Below, in pieces: positions 6,257-13,545 of a stretch of DNA of 19,995 nt (its first letter is position 1; each line of letters starts with the position of its first letter). The stretch is from UBA9642 sp964545585. GTDB lineage: Archaea > Nanobdellota > Nanobdellia > Woesearchaeales > UBA9642. Made by a program: the position numbers and the translations under genes. The stretch lies in NCBI GenBank assembly GCA_964545585.1, contig CAZJFT010000019.1:1-19995 (forward strand), in the 5' to 3' direction. Below the pieces are notes generated by a model that made no database searches, had not been told where the DNA came from, and saw nothing but the letters and a program-made list of their open reading frames with translations.

Positions 6257-6643
6257 TTATTTATCATATATAATAGATACACGCGTAGCATTCCCGGTGC
6301 CTTCAAATCTAAATGTTACTTTATCATCTTTTGGCCCAACACAAAAATCAGAGTCTATGAGTATTTGGTCCATTGTGAATTTAGAGACTTCTTCACCCCT
6401 ATATGTAGATATTACGTCGCCATTCTGATTTATGCATATATTGTCACATTTAAATTCTATATTAAATTGTTTAATATTAACACTTCCAAATTGAGAATTT
6501 TTTGATATAGTAGATTTAAAGTCATTTTCAAATTGAAGAATGTACATTGACTCCGGCACGGGTGCAGGACGATTTCCACCAAACCCTATAATCACAACAA
6601 CAAATACTATAGTCAATATCACTATGGGATAAATCCATTTCAT
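6257..6643 (-). CDS. Hypothetical signal-anchored extracytoplasmic protein
   Basis: A 128-residue protein of no recognised family. Residues 4-21 are a single hydrophobic helix (WIYPIVILTIVFVVVIIG), so it is either membrane-anchored or secreted, with the rest outside. The remaining 100 residues look like a small beta-rich domain. It contains three cysteines (the CDNIC pair near residues 50-54 and one in DFCVG), enough for a disulfide. The leaderless start is supported by TATTTAAATA centred 27 nt upstream. It lies directly after the neighbouring thioredoxin-fold lipoprotein gene on the same strand but has its own promoter. Function unknown. Confidence 0.7.
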   Translation of the reverse strand: MKWIYPIVILTIVFVVVIIGFGGNRPAPVPESMYILQFENDFKSTISKNSQFGSVNIKQFNIEFKCDNICINQNGDVISTYRGEEVSKFTMDQILIDSDFCVGPKDDKVTFRFEGTGNATRVSIIYDK

Positions 6644-6663
6644 AACATTATTTGTTATTAGAG

Positions 6664-6675
6664 ATATTTAAATAT
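6664..6675 (-). promoter_or_regulatory. TATA box of the 6257-6643 gene
   Basis: The palindromic ATATTTAAATAT is centred about 27 nt before the ATG at 6643, the distance expected for a leaderless archaeal transcript. Confidence 0.55.
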
Positions 6676-6700
6676 TTCTACATCGTGATTATTATTAATT

Positions 6701-7060
6701 CTAAGCCCCAACTGTCAACACTTCTAAGCATCCGCTCTTCTCTGCTAATGTATATAGGTTCTGTGTGCCCGCATAATTGCTGCCGTTTATCTTCCATGTG
6801 GGATATCCTTCAACGCCTGCACCTATGCATTCATTTTTGTATCTGTCACAGTCTACGTAGTCTATCAGTGAGAATGAATTCCCGAACATTTCTTTCTGGT
6901 TCTTGCAATGCGGACACCACTCTGTCCCATACATTGTCGCGCCGTTTGCTGTCATGCATGTCGCGAGAGAATCATACTGGCCTGACTTTACAGTATTGCC
7001 TGTAGAGCATGCAGTAAGCACGATTGTTGATATAATTATTAAACCTAGTATCCATTTCAT
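6701..7060 (-). CDS. Thioredoxin-fold lipoprotein resembling the VKOR C-terminal domain
   Basis: A 119-residue protein starting at the ATG at 7060. Residues 1-17 are a signal peptide ending in the lipobox LTAC, with C18 as the lipidated cysteine. A thioredoxin-like domain follows with redox pair C49-P-H-C52 (GTEWCPHCKNQK) and cis-Pro P87 in GYPTW. Further cysteines at 35, 71 and 78 match the pattern of the thioredoxin domains fused to vitamin K epoxide reductases. The role would be disulfide exchange outside the cytoplasmic membrane; no VKOR gene is in the window. Start choice: an ATG eight codons earlier (7084) is only about 10 nt from the TATA box, whereas 7060 has GGTGG 5 nt upstream. Confidence 0.85.
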   Translation of the reverse strand: MKWILGLIIISTIVLTACSTGNTVKSGQYDSLATCMTANGATMYGTEWCPHCKNQKEMFGNSFSLIDYVDCDRYKNECIGAGVEGYPTWKINGSNYAGTQNLYTLAEKSGCLEVLTVGA

Positions 7061-7092
7061 GAAACCACCGCTAGAAAGATTCATCGATGTTT

Positions 7093-7098
7093 TTTAAA
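7093..7098 (-). promoter_or_regulatory. TATA box of the thioredoxin-fold lipoprotein gene
   Basis: CCTTTAAAAAA on the minus strand, centred about 35 nt before the ATG at 7060. This allows a short leader of around ten bases carrying the GGTGG ribosome binding site. The position argues against translation from 7084. Confidence 0.5.
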
Positions 7099-7522
7099 GG
7101 TTATGAATTATGGTCTTATATGCAAACAAGGACCTTATTAAGAATATTGTGGATAATAAAAAAATAGCATATGACACACCTCTTTCTGACATGAATTGCG
7201 AGTGGATAAATATACCTATCCCTGAAAATACGGCAGTTATACATAAAAGAAGTATCATTATATTAACTGAGTTCTTTAGTTTAGGATGTCTGTTACGATA
7301 TTCATCCTCAACTTTTTTCATAAATATTAATGATGCTAGAAAAAATATTAAACACAATACACTAATAATAATATTCGTCTGGAATGAGACATTATTCACA
7401 TAAAATATTTTATATAAAAAATGTAAAATAGAAGCTACAATAAATATGAATAGCCAAGAAAAAATTAAAATTTTTTCTATTGTCGTGATATTTTTAAAAC
7501 TAAAAATTTCAAACTTAGTCAT
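7094..7522 (-). CDS. Hypothetical membrane protein with four transmembrane helices
   Basis: A 142-residue protein of unknown family. Four hydrophobic segments are visible at about residues 18-37, 49-68, 85-106 and 116-133. A short charged loop follows the second (MKKVEDEYRNRHPKLK). No catalytic or binding motif is seen. The ATG overlaps the pyrophosphatase stop as ATGA, so the two are translationally coupled and on one transcript. The sequence is clearly more AT-rich than the pyrophosphatase gene, suggesting relaxed selection or later acquisition. Coupling to pyrophosphatase may simply be positional. Confidence 0.75.
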   Translation of the reverse strand: MTKFEIFSFKNITTIEKILIFSWLFIFIVASILHFLYKIFYVNNVSFQTNIIISVLCLIFFLASLIFMKKVEDEYRNRHPKLKNSVNIMILLLCITAVFSGIGIFIHSQFMSERGVSYAIFLLSTIFLIRSLFAYKTIIHNL

Positions 7523-8058
7523 TTTTTCTTCTTTCCGAACTTCTTCTTGTATTTCTCTATGCCTTGCAGGACCAGTTTCCGTGCTATGACGCTGTTCTTC
7601 ATGTCTAATACACGCACTTTCTTGTTCTGCAATTGCTTGTATGTCTCGAAGAAATGTCTTATCTCTGCCATCAAGTGCTCTGGAACGTCTGATATGTCCA
7701 TATATTTTGAGAATCTTGGATCGCCTGCATGCACTGCGATTATCTTATCGTCTTGCTCATCATTGTCTATCATGTGCAATACGCCTATAGGACGTGCACG
7801 CACAATGGTCAATGGATATACTGGATAATTTGACAACACCAATATATCTAGCGGGTCATCGTCATCCCAGTATGTTCTAGGGATGAATCCGTAATCTCCA
7901 GGATAATGCACTGCAGAATATAAAACACGGTCAAGCTTTATCAATCCGGTGTCTTTGTCTAATTCGTACTTTAAAGTAGAATTCTTCGGCACCTCTATTA
8001 TCACATTGACTTCTTCAGGCGCATCCTTCCCATAATCGACGTCATGCCATGGATTCAT
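7519..8058 (-). CDS. ppa: Soluble inorganic pyrophosphatase (family I)
   Basis: The enzyme hydrolyses pyrophosphate to phosphate, pulling biosynthetic reactions forward in the cytoplasm. From the ATG at 8058 it has 179 residues, normal for the family. It contains the substrate-site segments EVPKNSTLKYELDKDTG and VHYPGDYGFIPRTYW and the metal-binding signature DDDPLDILVL. Later acidic and Tyr residues (AGDPRFSKYMDI, HFFETYK) also fit. The open frame extends 18 codons further upstream, but a TATA box centred about 25 nt before 8058 indicates leaderless initiation there, and the homologous region begins at MNPWHDVDYG. The downstream membrane gene overlaps by 4 nt. Confidence 0.95.
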   Translation of the reverse strand: MNPWHDVDYGKDAPEEVNVIIEVPKNSTLKYELDKDTGLIKLDRVLYSAVHYPGDYGFIPRTYWDDDDPLDILVLSNYPVYPLTIVRARPIGVLHMIDNDEQDDKIIAVHAGDPRFSKYMDISDVPEHLMAEIRHFFETYKQLQNKKVRVLDMKNSVIARKLVLQGIEKYKKKFGKKKK

Positions 8059-8079
8059 GATATTTGTAAATAGATATAA

Positions 8080-8087
8080 TTTATAAT
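8080..8087 (-). promoter_or_regulatory. TATA box of the pyrophosphatase gene
   Basis: ATTATAAA on the minus strand, centred about 25 nt before the ATG at 8058. It lies at and just beyond the last codons of the protease gene (stop at 8090), so the promoter is partly embedded in the preceding gene. Confidence 0.55.
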
Positions 8088-8089
8088 GA

Positions 8090-8689
8090 TTATGGTTCGG
8101 GATTGAAGTCATAGAATTGTGTGTTCAATATTCGTTCCCATATCATCTTCTTTGTTTCAGGATAGACATAAGGATTTATTCCTGAAACAGTATTAGTACT
8201 CATCAGATCATCAGCCAAGAATATCGTTTCAGGGTTCAATGATGCAGGAGAATGTCCTGCACCGACTGTGTGTAAGAATTCATGCGCGAGTATGTATCCT
8301 GATTGTGTCATATCTCCTAGAACAACATAAAGTGCACGCAAATCTTTGGTCACTGAACCAGGAGGATTTCTACCGTCTCTTTCAAATATTTTTTCTTTTG
8401 TTATATAAGCCAGATAATTTTTTTCTCTCAATTTTGATAATGACTCTTTAACTGCATCATACTCGTTCCCTAGATTCAATGTGTCTTGTATCCCATCATT
8501 GATTATTCTAAGGCCATATCCTTCCCTATCAACATTCTTCAATGCAGAATTCGCAATACAAACAAGCGAATCTACCGTTTGCACAGAAATGTTTTTATCA
8601 ACTATGAATCTGTAGTTGTATTCTTTTATGAATTTAGTCTGTGCTAGTGCAGAGAATGTAAGCATCATCGATAAGATTAAGTATTTCAT
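8090..8689 (-). CDS. Secreted metzincin-type zinc metalloprotease
   Basis: A 199-residue protein with an N-terminal signal peptide (hydrophobic residues 4-16, cleavage likely after SALA-Q). The sequence H136-E-F-L-H140-T-V-G143-A-G-H146 is the full metzincin motif HExxHxxGxxH: three zinc-binding histidines and the catalytic glutamate. A methionine at 163 in ADDLMS is well placed for the Met-turn. The upstream 100 residues contain no recognised pro-domain. The substrate is unknown; it should act outside the cell or in the envelope. Its ATG overlaps the stop of the preceding secreted-protein gene as ATGA, so the two are made together. The exact metzincin family could not be assigned. Confidence 0.85.
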   Translation of the reverse strand: MKYLILSMMLTFSALAQTKFIKEYNYRFIVDKNISVQTVDSLVCIANSALKNVDREGYGLRIINDGIQDTLNLGNEYDAVKESLSKLREKNYLAYITKEKIFERDGRNPPGSVTKDLRALYVVLGDMTQSGYILAHEFLHTVGAGHSPASLNPETIFLADDLMSTNTVSGINPYVYPETKKMIWERILNTQFYDFNPEP

Positions 8690-9510
8690 GGTTTAAGTTT
8701 CAATTCTATCTCTTTTTTTATGCCGATGAATCCAGTATTCACTTTTGCGATTACTTTGTATGGGACTATGTGATTGTTGTATAATTGTAACCAATCTATC
8801 TGTTCAAGGATATTTATTTTTTCTCCAGGATTTTTCGGGTCATCCAATTGAAGATCGACAAATAGGAATTTCTCTCCGTCTTGATTGACAGAGTCTCTTA
8901 CAGGTATATCATATTCTTTCCCCTTTATGTGCACTTTGAACGTTTCATTGAATTTCTTTTTGCCATCTGTCTTGCTTCTCACAAAGAAATAGCTCTCTTG
9001 GAGACCATATGAATTTGAATTTATTACTTTTTTAGCCTCTGAATCGACAAGCTTTCCAGAATTATAATCGACAAATTCTAGTGAAACATCATTTGCAAGA
9101 AGCGTATCTATAGATTCTTTTCTTGCAATATCCATTTCATAGTCATTCAATTCCTTCTTTTCCCCATCATCGTCTGATCCGTTGTTGTAAGTTATTGTTT
9201 CTATAGTATTCTTAGTGTAATTTATCCGTGTCGTAAATCCTACATATACTTTTTTTATACCTAACAAGAAGAGACTTACGTCGATTTTGGCGACTCCTTT
9301 TATCTCTCCTATGTAATCGCCATCTTTCTTGTAGTATCTGCCCTTCCAACTGACTTCTCCATCAGCATTGACAATACTCATCGAGGGATCATACTTGACA
9401 TCAAAAACAGGAATGAGAGGAAGTGTTTCATTAGAAGAATCGACACTTTGTGCATATCCCCCCTTCAGAGCAAACAACATCAATGCTGTCAGTCCTAATT
9501 TCTTAAGCAT
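8686..9510 (-). CDS. Hypothetical secreted protein coupled to the metzincin protease
   Basis: A protein of about 274 residues with no recognised domain. The signal peptide LKKLGLTALMLFALKGGYAQ is followed by a mainly beta-strand, polar sequence. There are several N-x-S/T sites (NET, NYT, NGS, NET), which could be glycosylated in archaea. The ATG at 9510 is preferred; the frame also opens at a TTG at 9522, but the TATA box is too close for that. The stop codon overlaps the protease ATG, which implies shared expression. It could be a substrate, inhibitor or surface partner of the protease; none of these is shown by the sequence. Confidence 0.75.
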   Translation of the reverse strand: MLKKLGLTALMLFALKGGYAQSVDSSNETLPLIPVFDVKYDPSMSIVNADGEVSWKGRYYKKDGDYIGEIKGVAKIDVSLFLLGIKKVYVGFTTRINYTKNTIETITYNNGSDDDGEKKELNDYEMDIARKESIDTLLANDVSLEFVDYNSGKLVDSEAKKVINSNSYGLQESYFFVRSKTDGKKKFNETFKVHIKGKEYDIPVRDSVNQDGEKFLFVDLQLDDPKNPGEKINILEQIDWLQLYNNHIVPYKVIAKVNTGFIGIKKEIELKLKP

Positions 9511-9534
9511 AAGAAGTTTCAATAACTAGACGCA

Positions 9535-9545
9535 TTTATTAAATT
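9535..9545 (-). promoter_or_regulatory. TATA box of the secreted protein-protease pair
   Basis: AATTTAATAAA on the minus strand, centred about 30 nt before the ATG at 9510. No other promoter-like element is seen before the protease gene, so both genes probably depend on it. Confidence 0.45.
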
Positions 9546-9569
9546 TTCTATACTGTAGTGATAAAATAT

Positions 9570-9596
9570 AAGAATTAAAAAAGAATAAAAAGAATT
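9570..9596 (-). terminator. T-rich terminator region after the 9595-10161 gene
   Basis: Immediately after the stop codon the minus strand reads successive T runs (CTTTTTATTCTTTTTTAATTC). Archaeal transcription commonly ends at such oligo-T tracts without a hairpin. Confidence 0.45.
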
Positions 9597-10161
9597 ATCC
9601 CCTATTCCTGTTTATCTCGTCTATGAATGTCTGCTTGTTCCATGTGTCTGTGGCTTTGAACACTCTCTTCCCGCCCTTTATTATGACTTTCGTGTTAAGG
9701 TTCTCTACACCATACTTTAGAGCTATATCCTTGTCATCTAATGTCAGAGCAGGATCATTGAACAATACCCTGAATCCCACTACATCTTCGTACGCCATGG
9801 AATCGAATGCGGCTATTGCGGCATCATTATCATTCTGACAATATGTACATTCCGTAGAATAGAAGTTCAGGAATATAAGTTTGTCAGTAGATAAAGCGAA
9901 ATTATAATCTACTATGTTGAAAGGGATATAGAATGTCTTGTCTCCAGCCAACGGTGTCCCGACATATCCTGCTGCCATCGCATCCTGTTTCATACGTTCT
10001 TCCCTCGTAGGGATTATCGGCGGCGGAGTCGTGTCTTCTGGTTCTGGTTGCTGGACTACGACCACGTTCTGATTGGTATTTTCTTCAGGAACTGTTGTCT
10101 GCACAGTACATGCGCCTAACAATAATATGGCAAGCATCAATATAAATAATTCTTTTTTCAT
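9595..10161 (-). CDS. Thioredoxin-like lipoprotein
   Basis: A 188-residue exported protein. The signal peptide ends in the lipobox LLGAC with C18 as the lipid anchor. A Pro/Thr/Gln-rich linker (residues 20-52) holds the domain away from the membrane. The domain has a thioredoxin core: KLIFLNFYSTECTYCQ, with redox pair C105-T-Y-C108. The usual cis-Pro is not obvious (VENLNTKVIIKGGK in its place). It probably works in disulfide chemistry outside the cell membrane. The start is well supported by AGGTGAT 4 nt before the ATG. It follows the small membrane protein by 28 nt and is likely on the same transcript. Confidence 0.82.
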   Translation of the reverse strand: MKKELFILMLAILLLGACTVQTTVPEENTNQNVVVVQQPEPEDTTPPPIIPTREERMKQDAMAAGYVGTPLAGDKTFYIPFNIVDYNFALSTDKLIFLNFYSTECTYCQNDNDAAIAAFDSMAYEDVVGFRVLFNDPALTLDDKDIALKYGVENLNTKVIIKGGKRVFKATDTWNKQTFIDEINRNRG

Positions 10162-10189
10162 AGTATCACCTTTGTGTGTTTTTTAGAGA

Positions 10190-10369
10190 TTATTTTTTCA
10201 TTATGAAATAATATACTATCGCAGTGACAATGCTGAATATTACTGCGGCAACTGTCCATAAGACCTTGTATTCCGTCTTCATCTTCTTCTGATGCGTGAA
10301 CACATCATATATTACCCATACTGCACAAAGGACCGCCACTATCCAAACTAATGTTCCCCATAATGCCAT
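10190..10369 (-). CDS. Small two-helix membrane protein, PLDc_N-like
   Basis: From the ATG at 10369 this is a 59-residue protein with two transmembrane helices (about residues 3-22 and 37-55) separated by a charged loop. The first helix plus following bases (VLCAVWVIYDVFTHQKKM) resembles the PLDc_N domain, the membrane part found before phospholipase D or alone. The frame opens 15 nt earlier at a TTG, but GGGGT lies 6 nt before the ATG and favours 10369. It heads a likely two-gene unit with the thioredoxin-like lipoprotein. The role is unknown; the domain match is by eye. Confidence 0.7.
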   Translation of the reverse strand: MALWGTLVWIVAVLCAVWVIYDVFTHQKKMKTEYKVLWTVAAVIFSIVTAIVYYFIMKK

Positions 10370-10422
10370 GTTAATTACCCCCAAACAAATTTTTTAAGTA
10401 TAAAATTGTTGAGGATTAAGAA

Positions 10423-10430
10423 TTTATAAA
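10423..10430 (-). promoter_or_regulatory. TATA box of the 10369-9595 transcription unit
   Basis: ACTTTATAAATT on the minus strand, centred about 57 nt before the ATG at 10369. This leaves a leader of about 30 nt, enough for the GGGGT ribosome binding site, unlike the leaderless neighbours. Confidence 0.45.
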
Positions 10431-10484
10431 GTTAGTGAAGAATGGACGCATCACTATCCATATATGGCACATACACATAATAAA

Positions 10485-10494
10485 ACTTATAAAT
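10485..10494 (+). promoter_or_regulatory. TATA box of the prolyl-tRNA synthetase gene
   Basis: AACTTATAAATA is centred about 27 nt before the ATG at 10516, implying a leaderless transcript. It lies back to back with the promoter of the minus-strand unit. Confidence 0.6.
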
Positions 10495-10515
10495 ATTCGT
10501 TGAATATCAAAATGC

Positions 10516-12009
10516 ATGGCCGATAAAAATAATAAGGATACATCCAATAATAAGGATGTAAAAGAGATAGGCATAACTGTAAAGAAGTCTGATGATTTCA
10601 GCGAGTGGTTCACTCAAAGCATAATAAAATCTGAATTAGCGGATTACAGTGCGGTCTCTGGTTGCATAGTTTATAGGCCTGATTCATATCTTATTTGGGA
10701 AAAGATAACAAGAATAGTTGATGAGAAATTGAAGAAAGCAGGAGTAAAAAACTGTTATTTCCCATTATTCATCCCTGAAAGATTGCTTATGAAAGAGGCG
10801 ACGCATCTTGAGGGATTCTCCCCGGAAGTCGCGTGGGTGACACATGCAGGTGATTCAAAGCTTGATGAGAAACTTGCAATAAGGCCTACTTCAGAAACCA
10901 TAATGTATGATTCTTATAGTCGATGGATAAGGTCTTGGAGAGATCTCCCTTTAAGACTTGCGCAATGGAACAATGTTGTCAGATGGGAATTCAAGCATCC
11001 TGTGCCTTTTTTGAGAGGTAGAGAATTCTTGTGGGTTGAAGGACACACGGTGTTTGCAACAAAGGAGGAATCTGTCGCTGAAGGATATGAGATTGTCGGC
11101 ATTTGGGAAGATGTGTTGAAGAATTATCTCTCCACCGCATTCTTTACTGGCAAAAAGTCTAAGAAAGAGACTTTTGCGGGAGCAGAATACACCATATCGC
11201 TTGAATCAGTATTGCCTAATGGCAAAGCAATACAGGGGCCGGACTTCCACCATGATGGACAGATATTCGCTAAGGCATATGACATAAAATTCTTGAACAA
11301 GAATGGCGAGCAAGAATTTGCTTACCAGAATACTTGGGCGATAACTACGAGGATGCTCGGAGTTATGTTCGGGATACATGGAGATGACAAAGGAGTGATA
11401 GTCCCTCCTAGAGTCGCAATAAATCATGTAGTCATCGTCCCAATATTGTTCGATGATTCTATGAAAAAAGTCCTTGAGAAATGTTCAGAGATAAAAGAAG
11501 CATTGTCGAAGACAAGGTATCATGATGAAAATCTTGGGGTAATAATCGATGACAGGGATTACAAGCCAGGGTTCAAGTATAACCATTGGGAATTGCGCGG
11601 AATGCCTATAAGGATAGAATTAGGTCCTAAGGATTTGGAGAAGGAGCAGGCAATAATAGTCAGAAGGGACACTGGGGAGAAGATTGTTGTAAACATCTCT
11701 GAAATAGCTGCAAAGACAAAAGAATTGCTCGATGAGATACAGTCAAGTCTTTATGATAAGTCCCTAAAAATAATGAATGATGCCATAATCACGACTAATG
11801 ATTTTGATTCCTTCAAGAAGCATATTGATGAGAAGAAGATAGTTTATTCTCCATTCTGCAACAATCCTGAATGCGAGGACAACATAAAGGCGATGACTGG
11901 CGCAAAGACATTGAATGCGCCATTGGATCAAGAGCAGGATGGAAACACTAAATGTGTCTCATGTGGCGCCCCAGCAGACAAATGGTTCTATTTCGGGAAG
12001 AGTTATTGA
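10516..12009 (+). CDS. proS: Prolyl-tRNA synthetase (archaeal/eukaryotic type)
   Basis: A 497-residue class II synthetase that charges tRNA-Pro with proline. Class II motif 1 covers SGCIVYRPDSYLIWEKI (residues 48-64). RPTSE (123-127) and the motif 2 loop VVRWEFKHPVPFLRGREFLW (154-173) follow. Motif 3 includes GIHGDDKGVIVPPRVA (286-301). The anticodon-binding domain comes next. The C-terminal domain typical of archaeal enzymes has four cysteines (C448, C453, C480, C483) suited to bind zinc. There is no bacterial editing insertion. A second ATG lies 4 nt upstream but out of frame. About 25 N-terminal residues before SEWF are polar and lineage-specific. Confidence 0.97.
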   Translation: MADKNNKDTSNNKDVKEIGITVKKSDDFSEWFTQSIIKSELADYSAVSGCIVYRPDSYLIWEKITRIVDEKLKKAGVKNCYFPLFIPERLLMKEATHLEGFSPEVAWVTHAGDSKLDEKLAIRPTSETIMYDSYSRWIRSWRDLPLRLAQWNNVVRWEFKHPVPFLRGREFLWVEGHTVFATKEESVAEGYEIVGIWEDVLKNYLSTAFFTGKKSKKETFAGAEYTISLESVLPNGKAIQGPDFHHDGQIFAKAYDIKFLNKNGEQEFAYQNTWAITTRMLGVMFGIHGDDKGVIVPPRVAINHVVIVPILFDDSMKKVLEKCSEIKEALSKTRYHDENLGVIIDDRDYKPGFKYNHWELRGMPIRIELGPKDLEKEQAIIVRRDTGEKIVVNISEIAAKTKELLDEIQSSLYDKSLKIMNDAIITTNDFDSFKKHIDEKKIVYSPFCNNPECEDNIKAMTGAKTLNAPLDQEQDGNTKCVSCGAPADKWFYFGKSY

Positions 12010-12054
12010 AAATTCCCCATTCTCTCATAGAAAAACGTTGTCACTACGCAAAAA

Positions 12055-12062
12055 TTTATAAA
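12055..12062 (+). promoter_or_regulatory. TATA box of the PDZ membrane-protein gene
   Basis: AATTTATAAATAA is centred about 37 nt before the ATG at 12096. This predicts a leader of about ten bases that includes GGGTGAT, a strong archaeal ribosome binding site. Confidence 0.55.
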
Positions 12063-12095
12063 TAAGTAGGTATATCAACCATGTAGGGTGATTTG

Positions 12096-12899
12096 ATGAA
12101 GCGATTTTTCAAGAAGCTTGCTGCGGGATTGATTGGTGCAGATGTATTCCTATTGATAGGGGTAATGGTGTTTGCATTGATAAAATTGGCATATATATTC
12201 ATGCAGAAAGATCTGCTCATATCAAAGTATAATATCGGATTTGTAATCGCGGCGTTCATGCTTCTAGGATTCATCTACGGGGTGAGGAGTTATCATAAGC
12301 GTAACATTAACAGCAAGCTCTTCAGGATCAATTGGATAAATTTCTGGATGACGCTACTCGTATCACTAGTATTCTCATTAGGGACATATTTGATTTTGCG
12401 TGAAGGATTCAGCAACGACATAGGGATAAGGAGTTTCGTAGGCATGGCGATAATCCTTGCATTCTTGATGTATCCGTTCTGTGCATTATTATCGACTTAT
12501 TTCATGCTCAAGCGTTTCAAGAAGAAAGCGAAGAGGAATGTGTTGACTTTCCTTTTCAATCCATTATTCGTCATGATATATTTCTGGCTGTTCATAATAG
12601 TAGTATATAATTCATTATACGTCCCTTGCGGGGTCTCGATAGTCGGCGTAGATACTAACAAGTACACTGCAAACACAAAGAGCCTCGGGATACCCTTCGG
12701 CGAGCGGTTGTTGAAGATTGATGATACAGACATAAACAGCCTTAACGATGTAAGGGCATATATCAATGGTTTAGAGACCACAAAAGAGGTCGTTGTAGAG
12801 ACAGAAAACAGCATATATTACATAAAGACATACATGGAAGGTAACAACAAATACATGGGACTTCTGCTCTCACAGGCATATTGTGAGAGAAAATATTGA
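12096..12899 (+). CDS. Membrane protein with C-terminal PDZ-like domain
   Basis: A 267-residue protein. Five hydrophobic stretches in the first 170 residues suggest a multi-pass membrane domain, with a basic loop (MLKRFKKKAKRN). The last 90 residues resemble a PDZ domain. CGVSIVGVDTN is followed by KSLGIPFGERLLKIDDTDINSLNDVRAYI (in place of GD-x-I-x-x-I), then the strand pair KEVVVET and SIYYIKTY, closing with YMGLLLSQ. This arrangement recalls the PDZ of archaeal site-2 proteases, but no HExxH or other protease motif is present in the membrane part. The frame opens at a TTG one codon earlier; the ATG at 12096 follows GGGTGATTTG. It may be a scaffold or substrate adaptor. Confidence 0.75.
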   Translation: MKRFFKKLAAGLIGADVFLLIGVMVFALIKLAYIFMQKDLLISKYNIGFVIAAFMLLGFIYGVRSYHKRNINSKLFRINWINFWMTLLVSLVFSLGTYLILREGFSNDIGIRSFVGMAIILAFLMYPFCALLSTYFMLKRFKKKAKRNVLTFLFNPLFVMIYFWLFIIVVYNSLYVPCGVSIVGVDTNKYTANTKSLGIPFGERLLKIDDTDINSLNDVRAYINGLETTKEVVVETENSIYYIKTYMEGNNKYMGLLLSQAYCERKY

Positions 12900-12915
12900 A
12901 ACGATTAGGAAGTTT

Positions 12916-12924
12916 TTTATATTA
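12916..12924 (+). promoter_or_regulatory. TATA box of the 12944-13516 gene
   Basis: TTTATATTA is centred about 24 nt before the ATG at 12944, consistent with leaderless initiation. Confidence 0.5.
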
Positions 12925-12943
12925 ATCATTTCTTTATCACTTC

Positions 12944-13516
12944 ATGAAAGAGGTGGACCTGCAGCCAGTATATGAATATATAGAGAAAGAGAAGGTGCAA
13001 CTGATCGAGATAAAGATCAAGAAGGTCAACCAATTGTTCAATTCTTTCGACCCGAGCCCGTTTCTAGAGAAAGACCTTGATGATGATGCGTTCGAATACA
13101 TAGTCGATGCTGTAGAGGAGCATCCTCTTAAAGTCAAGCAGAAGATAGTTATACATCTGCCGAAAAAGGAATTGAGGAAGATACCTGAGCAAGAGATAAG
13201 GAATGCAATACATCATCATTTCAATTATAGGAAGAAGCTTGCAGAGAAGAACGTCAGGCATAAGATTGAAGAGGGGCAATTGAGCTTCATAATAGGAATA
13301 TCGTTCCTTGCATCATGCCTCTTCGCGAGCAATTGGCTTTCGAATAATTATGACACACTGCTTTCCAACATCATTGTAGAAGGCCTAATAATAAGTGGGT
13401 GGGTCGCGATGTGGAAGCCTATAAGCAACATATTGTATGATTGGTGGCCTATCAATAAGGAGCGAAGGATATATGAGAAGATATCTAAGATGGAGATTGA
13501 TTTCAAGGCATACTGA
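12944..13516 (+). CDS. Conserved hypothetical membrane protein with two helices
   Basis: A 190-residue protein with a soluble N-terminal half and two membrane helices at about residues 113-131 and 139-157. Conserved-looking features are FDPSPFLEKDLDDDAFEYIV near residues 35-54, VIHLPKK, and the ending GWVAMWKPISNILYDWWPI just after the second helix. I recall a family of uncharacterised proteins, mainly bacterial, with this same layout (SPF-x-x-KDLD, then GWVAMWRP and YDWWP), but I cannot confirm membership without a search. No function is known. It is on a separate promoter and converges on the peroxiredoxin operon. Confidence 0.75.
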   Translation: MKEVDLQPVYEYIEKEKVQLIEIKIKKVNQLFNSFDPSPFLEKDLDDDAFEYIVDAVEEHPLKVKQKIVIHLPKKELRKIPEQEIRNAIHHHFNYRKKLAEKNVRHKIEEGQLSFIIGISFLASCLFASNWLSNNYDTLLSNIIVEGLIISGWVAMWKPISNILYDWWPINKERRIYEKISKMEIDFKAY

Positions 13517-13517
13517 T

Positions 13518-13545
13518 TCTTCAAATCAAAATTGAAAGAAAAAAT
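13518..13545 (-). terminator. T-rich terminator region after the peroxiredoxin gene
   Basis: On the minus strand, past the peroxiredoxin stop, ATTTTTTCTTTCAATTTTG gives two T runs, with a weak TTCAA/TTGAA inverted repeat. It lies in the convergent space with the plus-strand gene ending at 13516. Confidence 0.4.
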
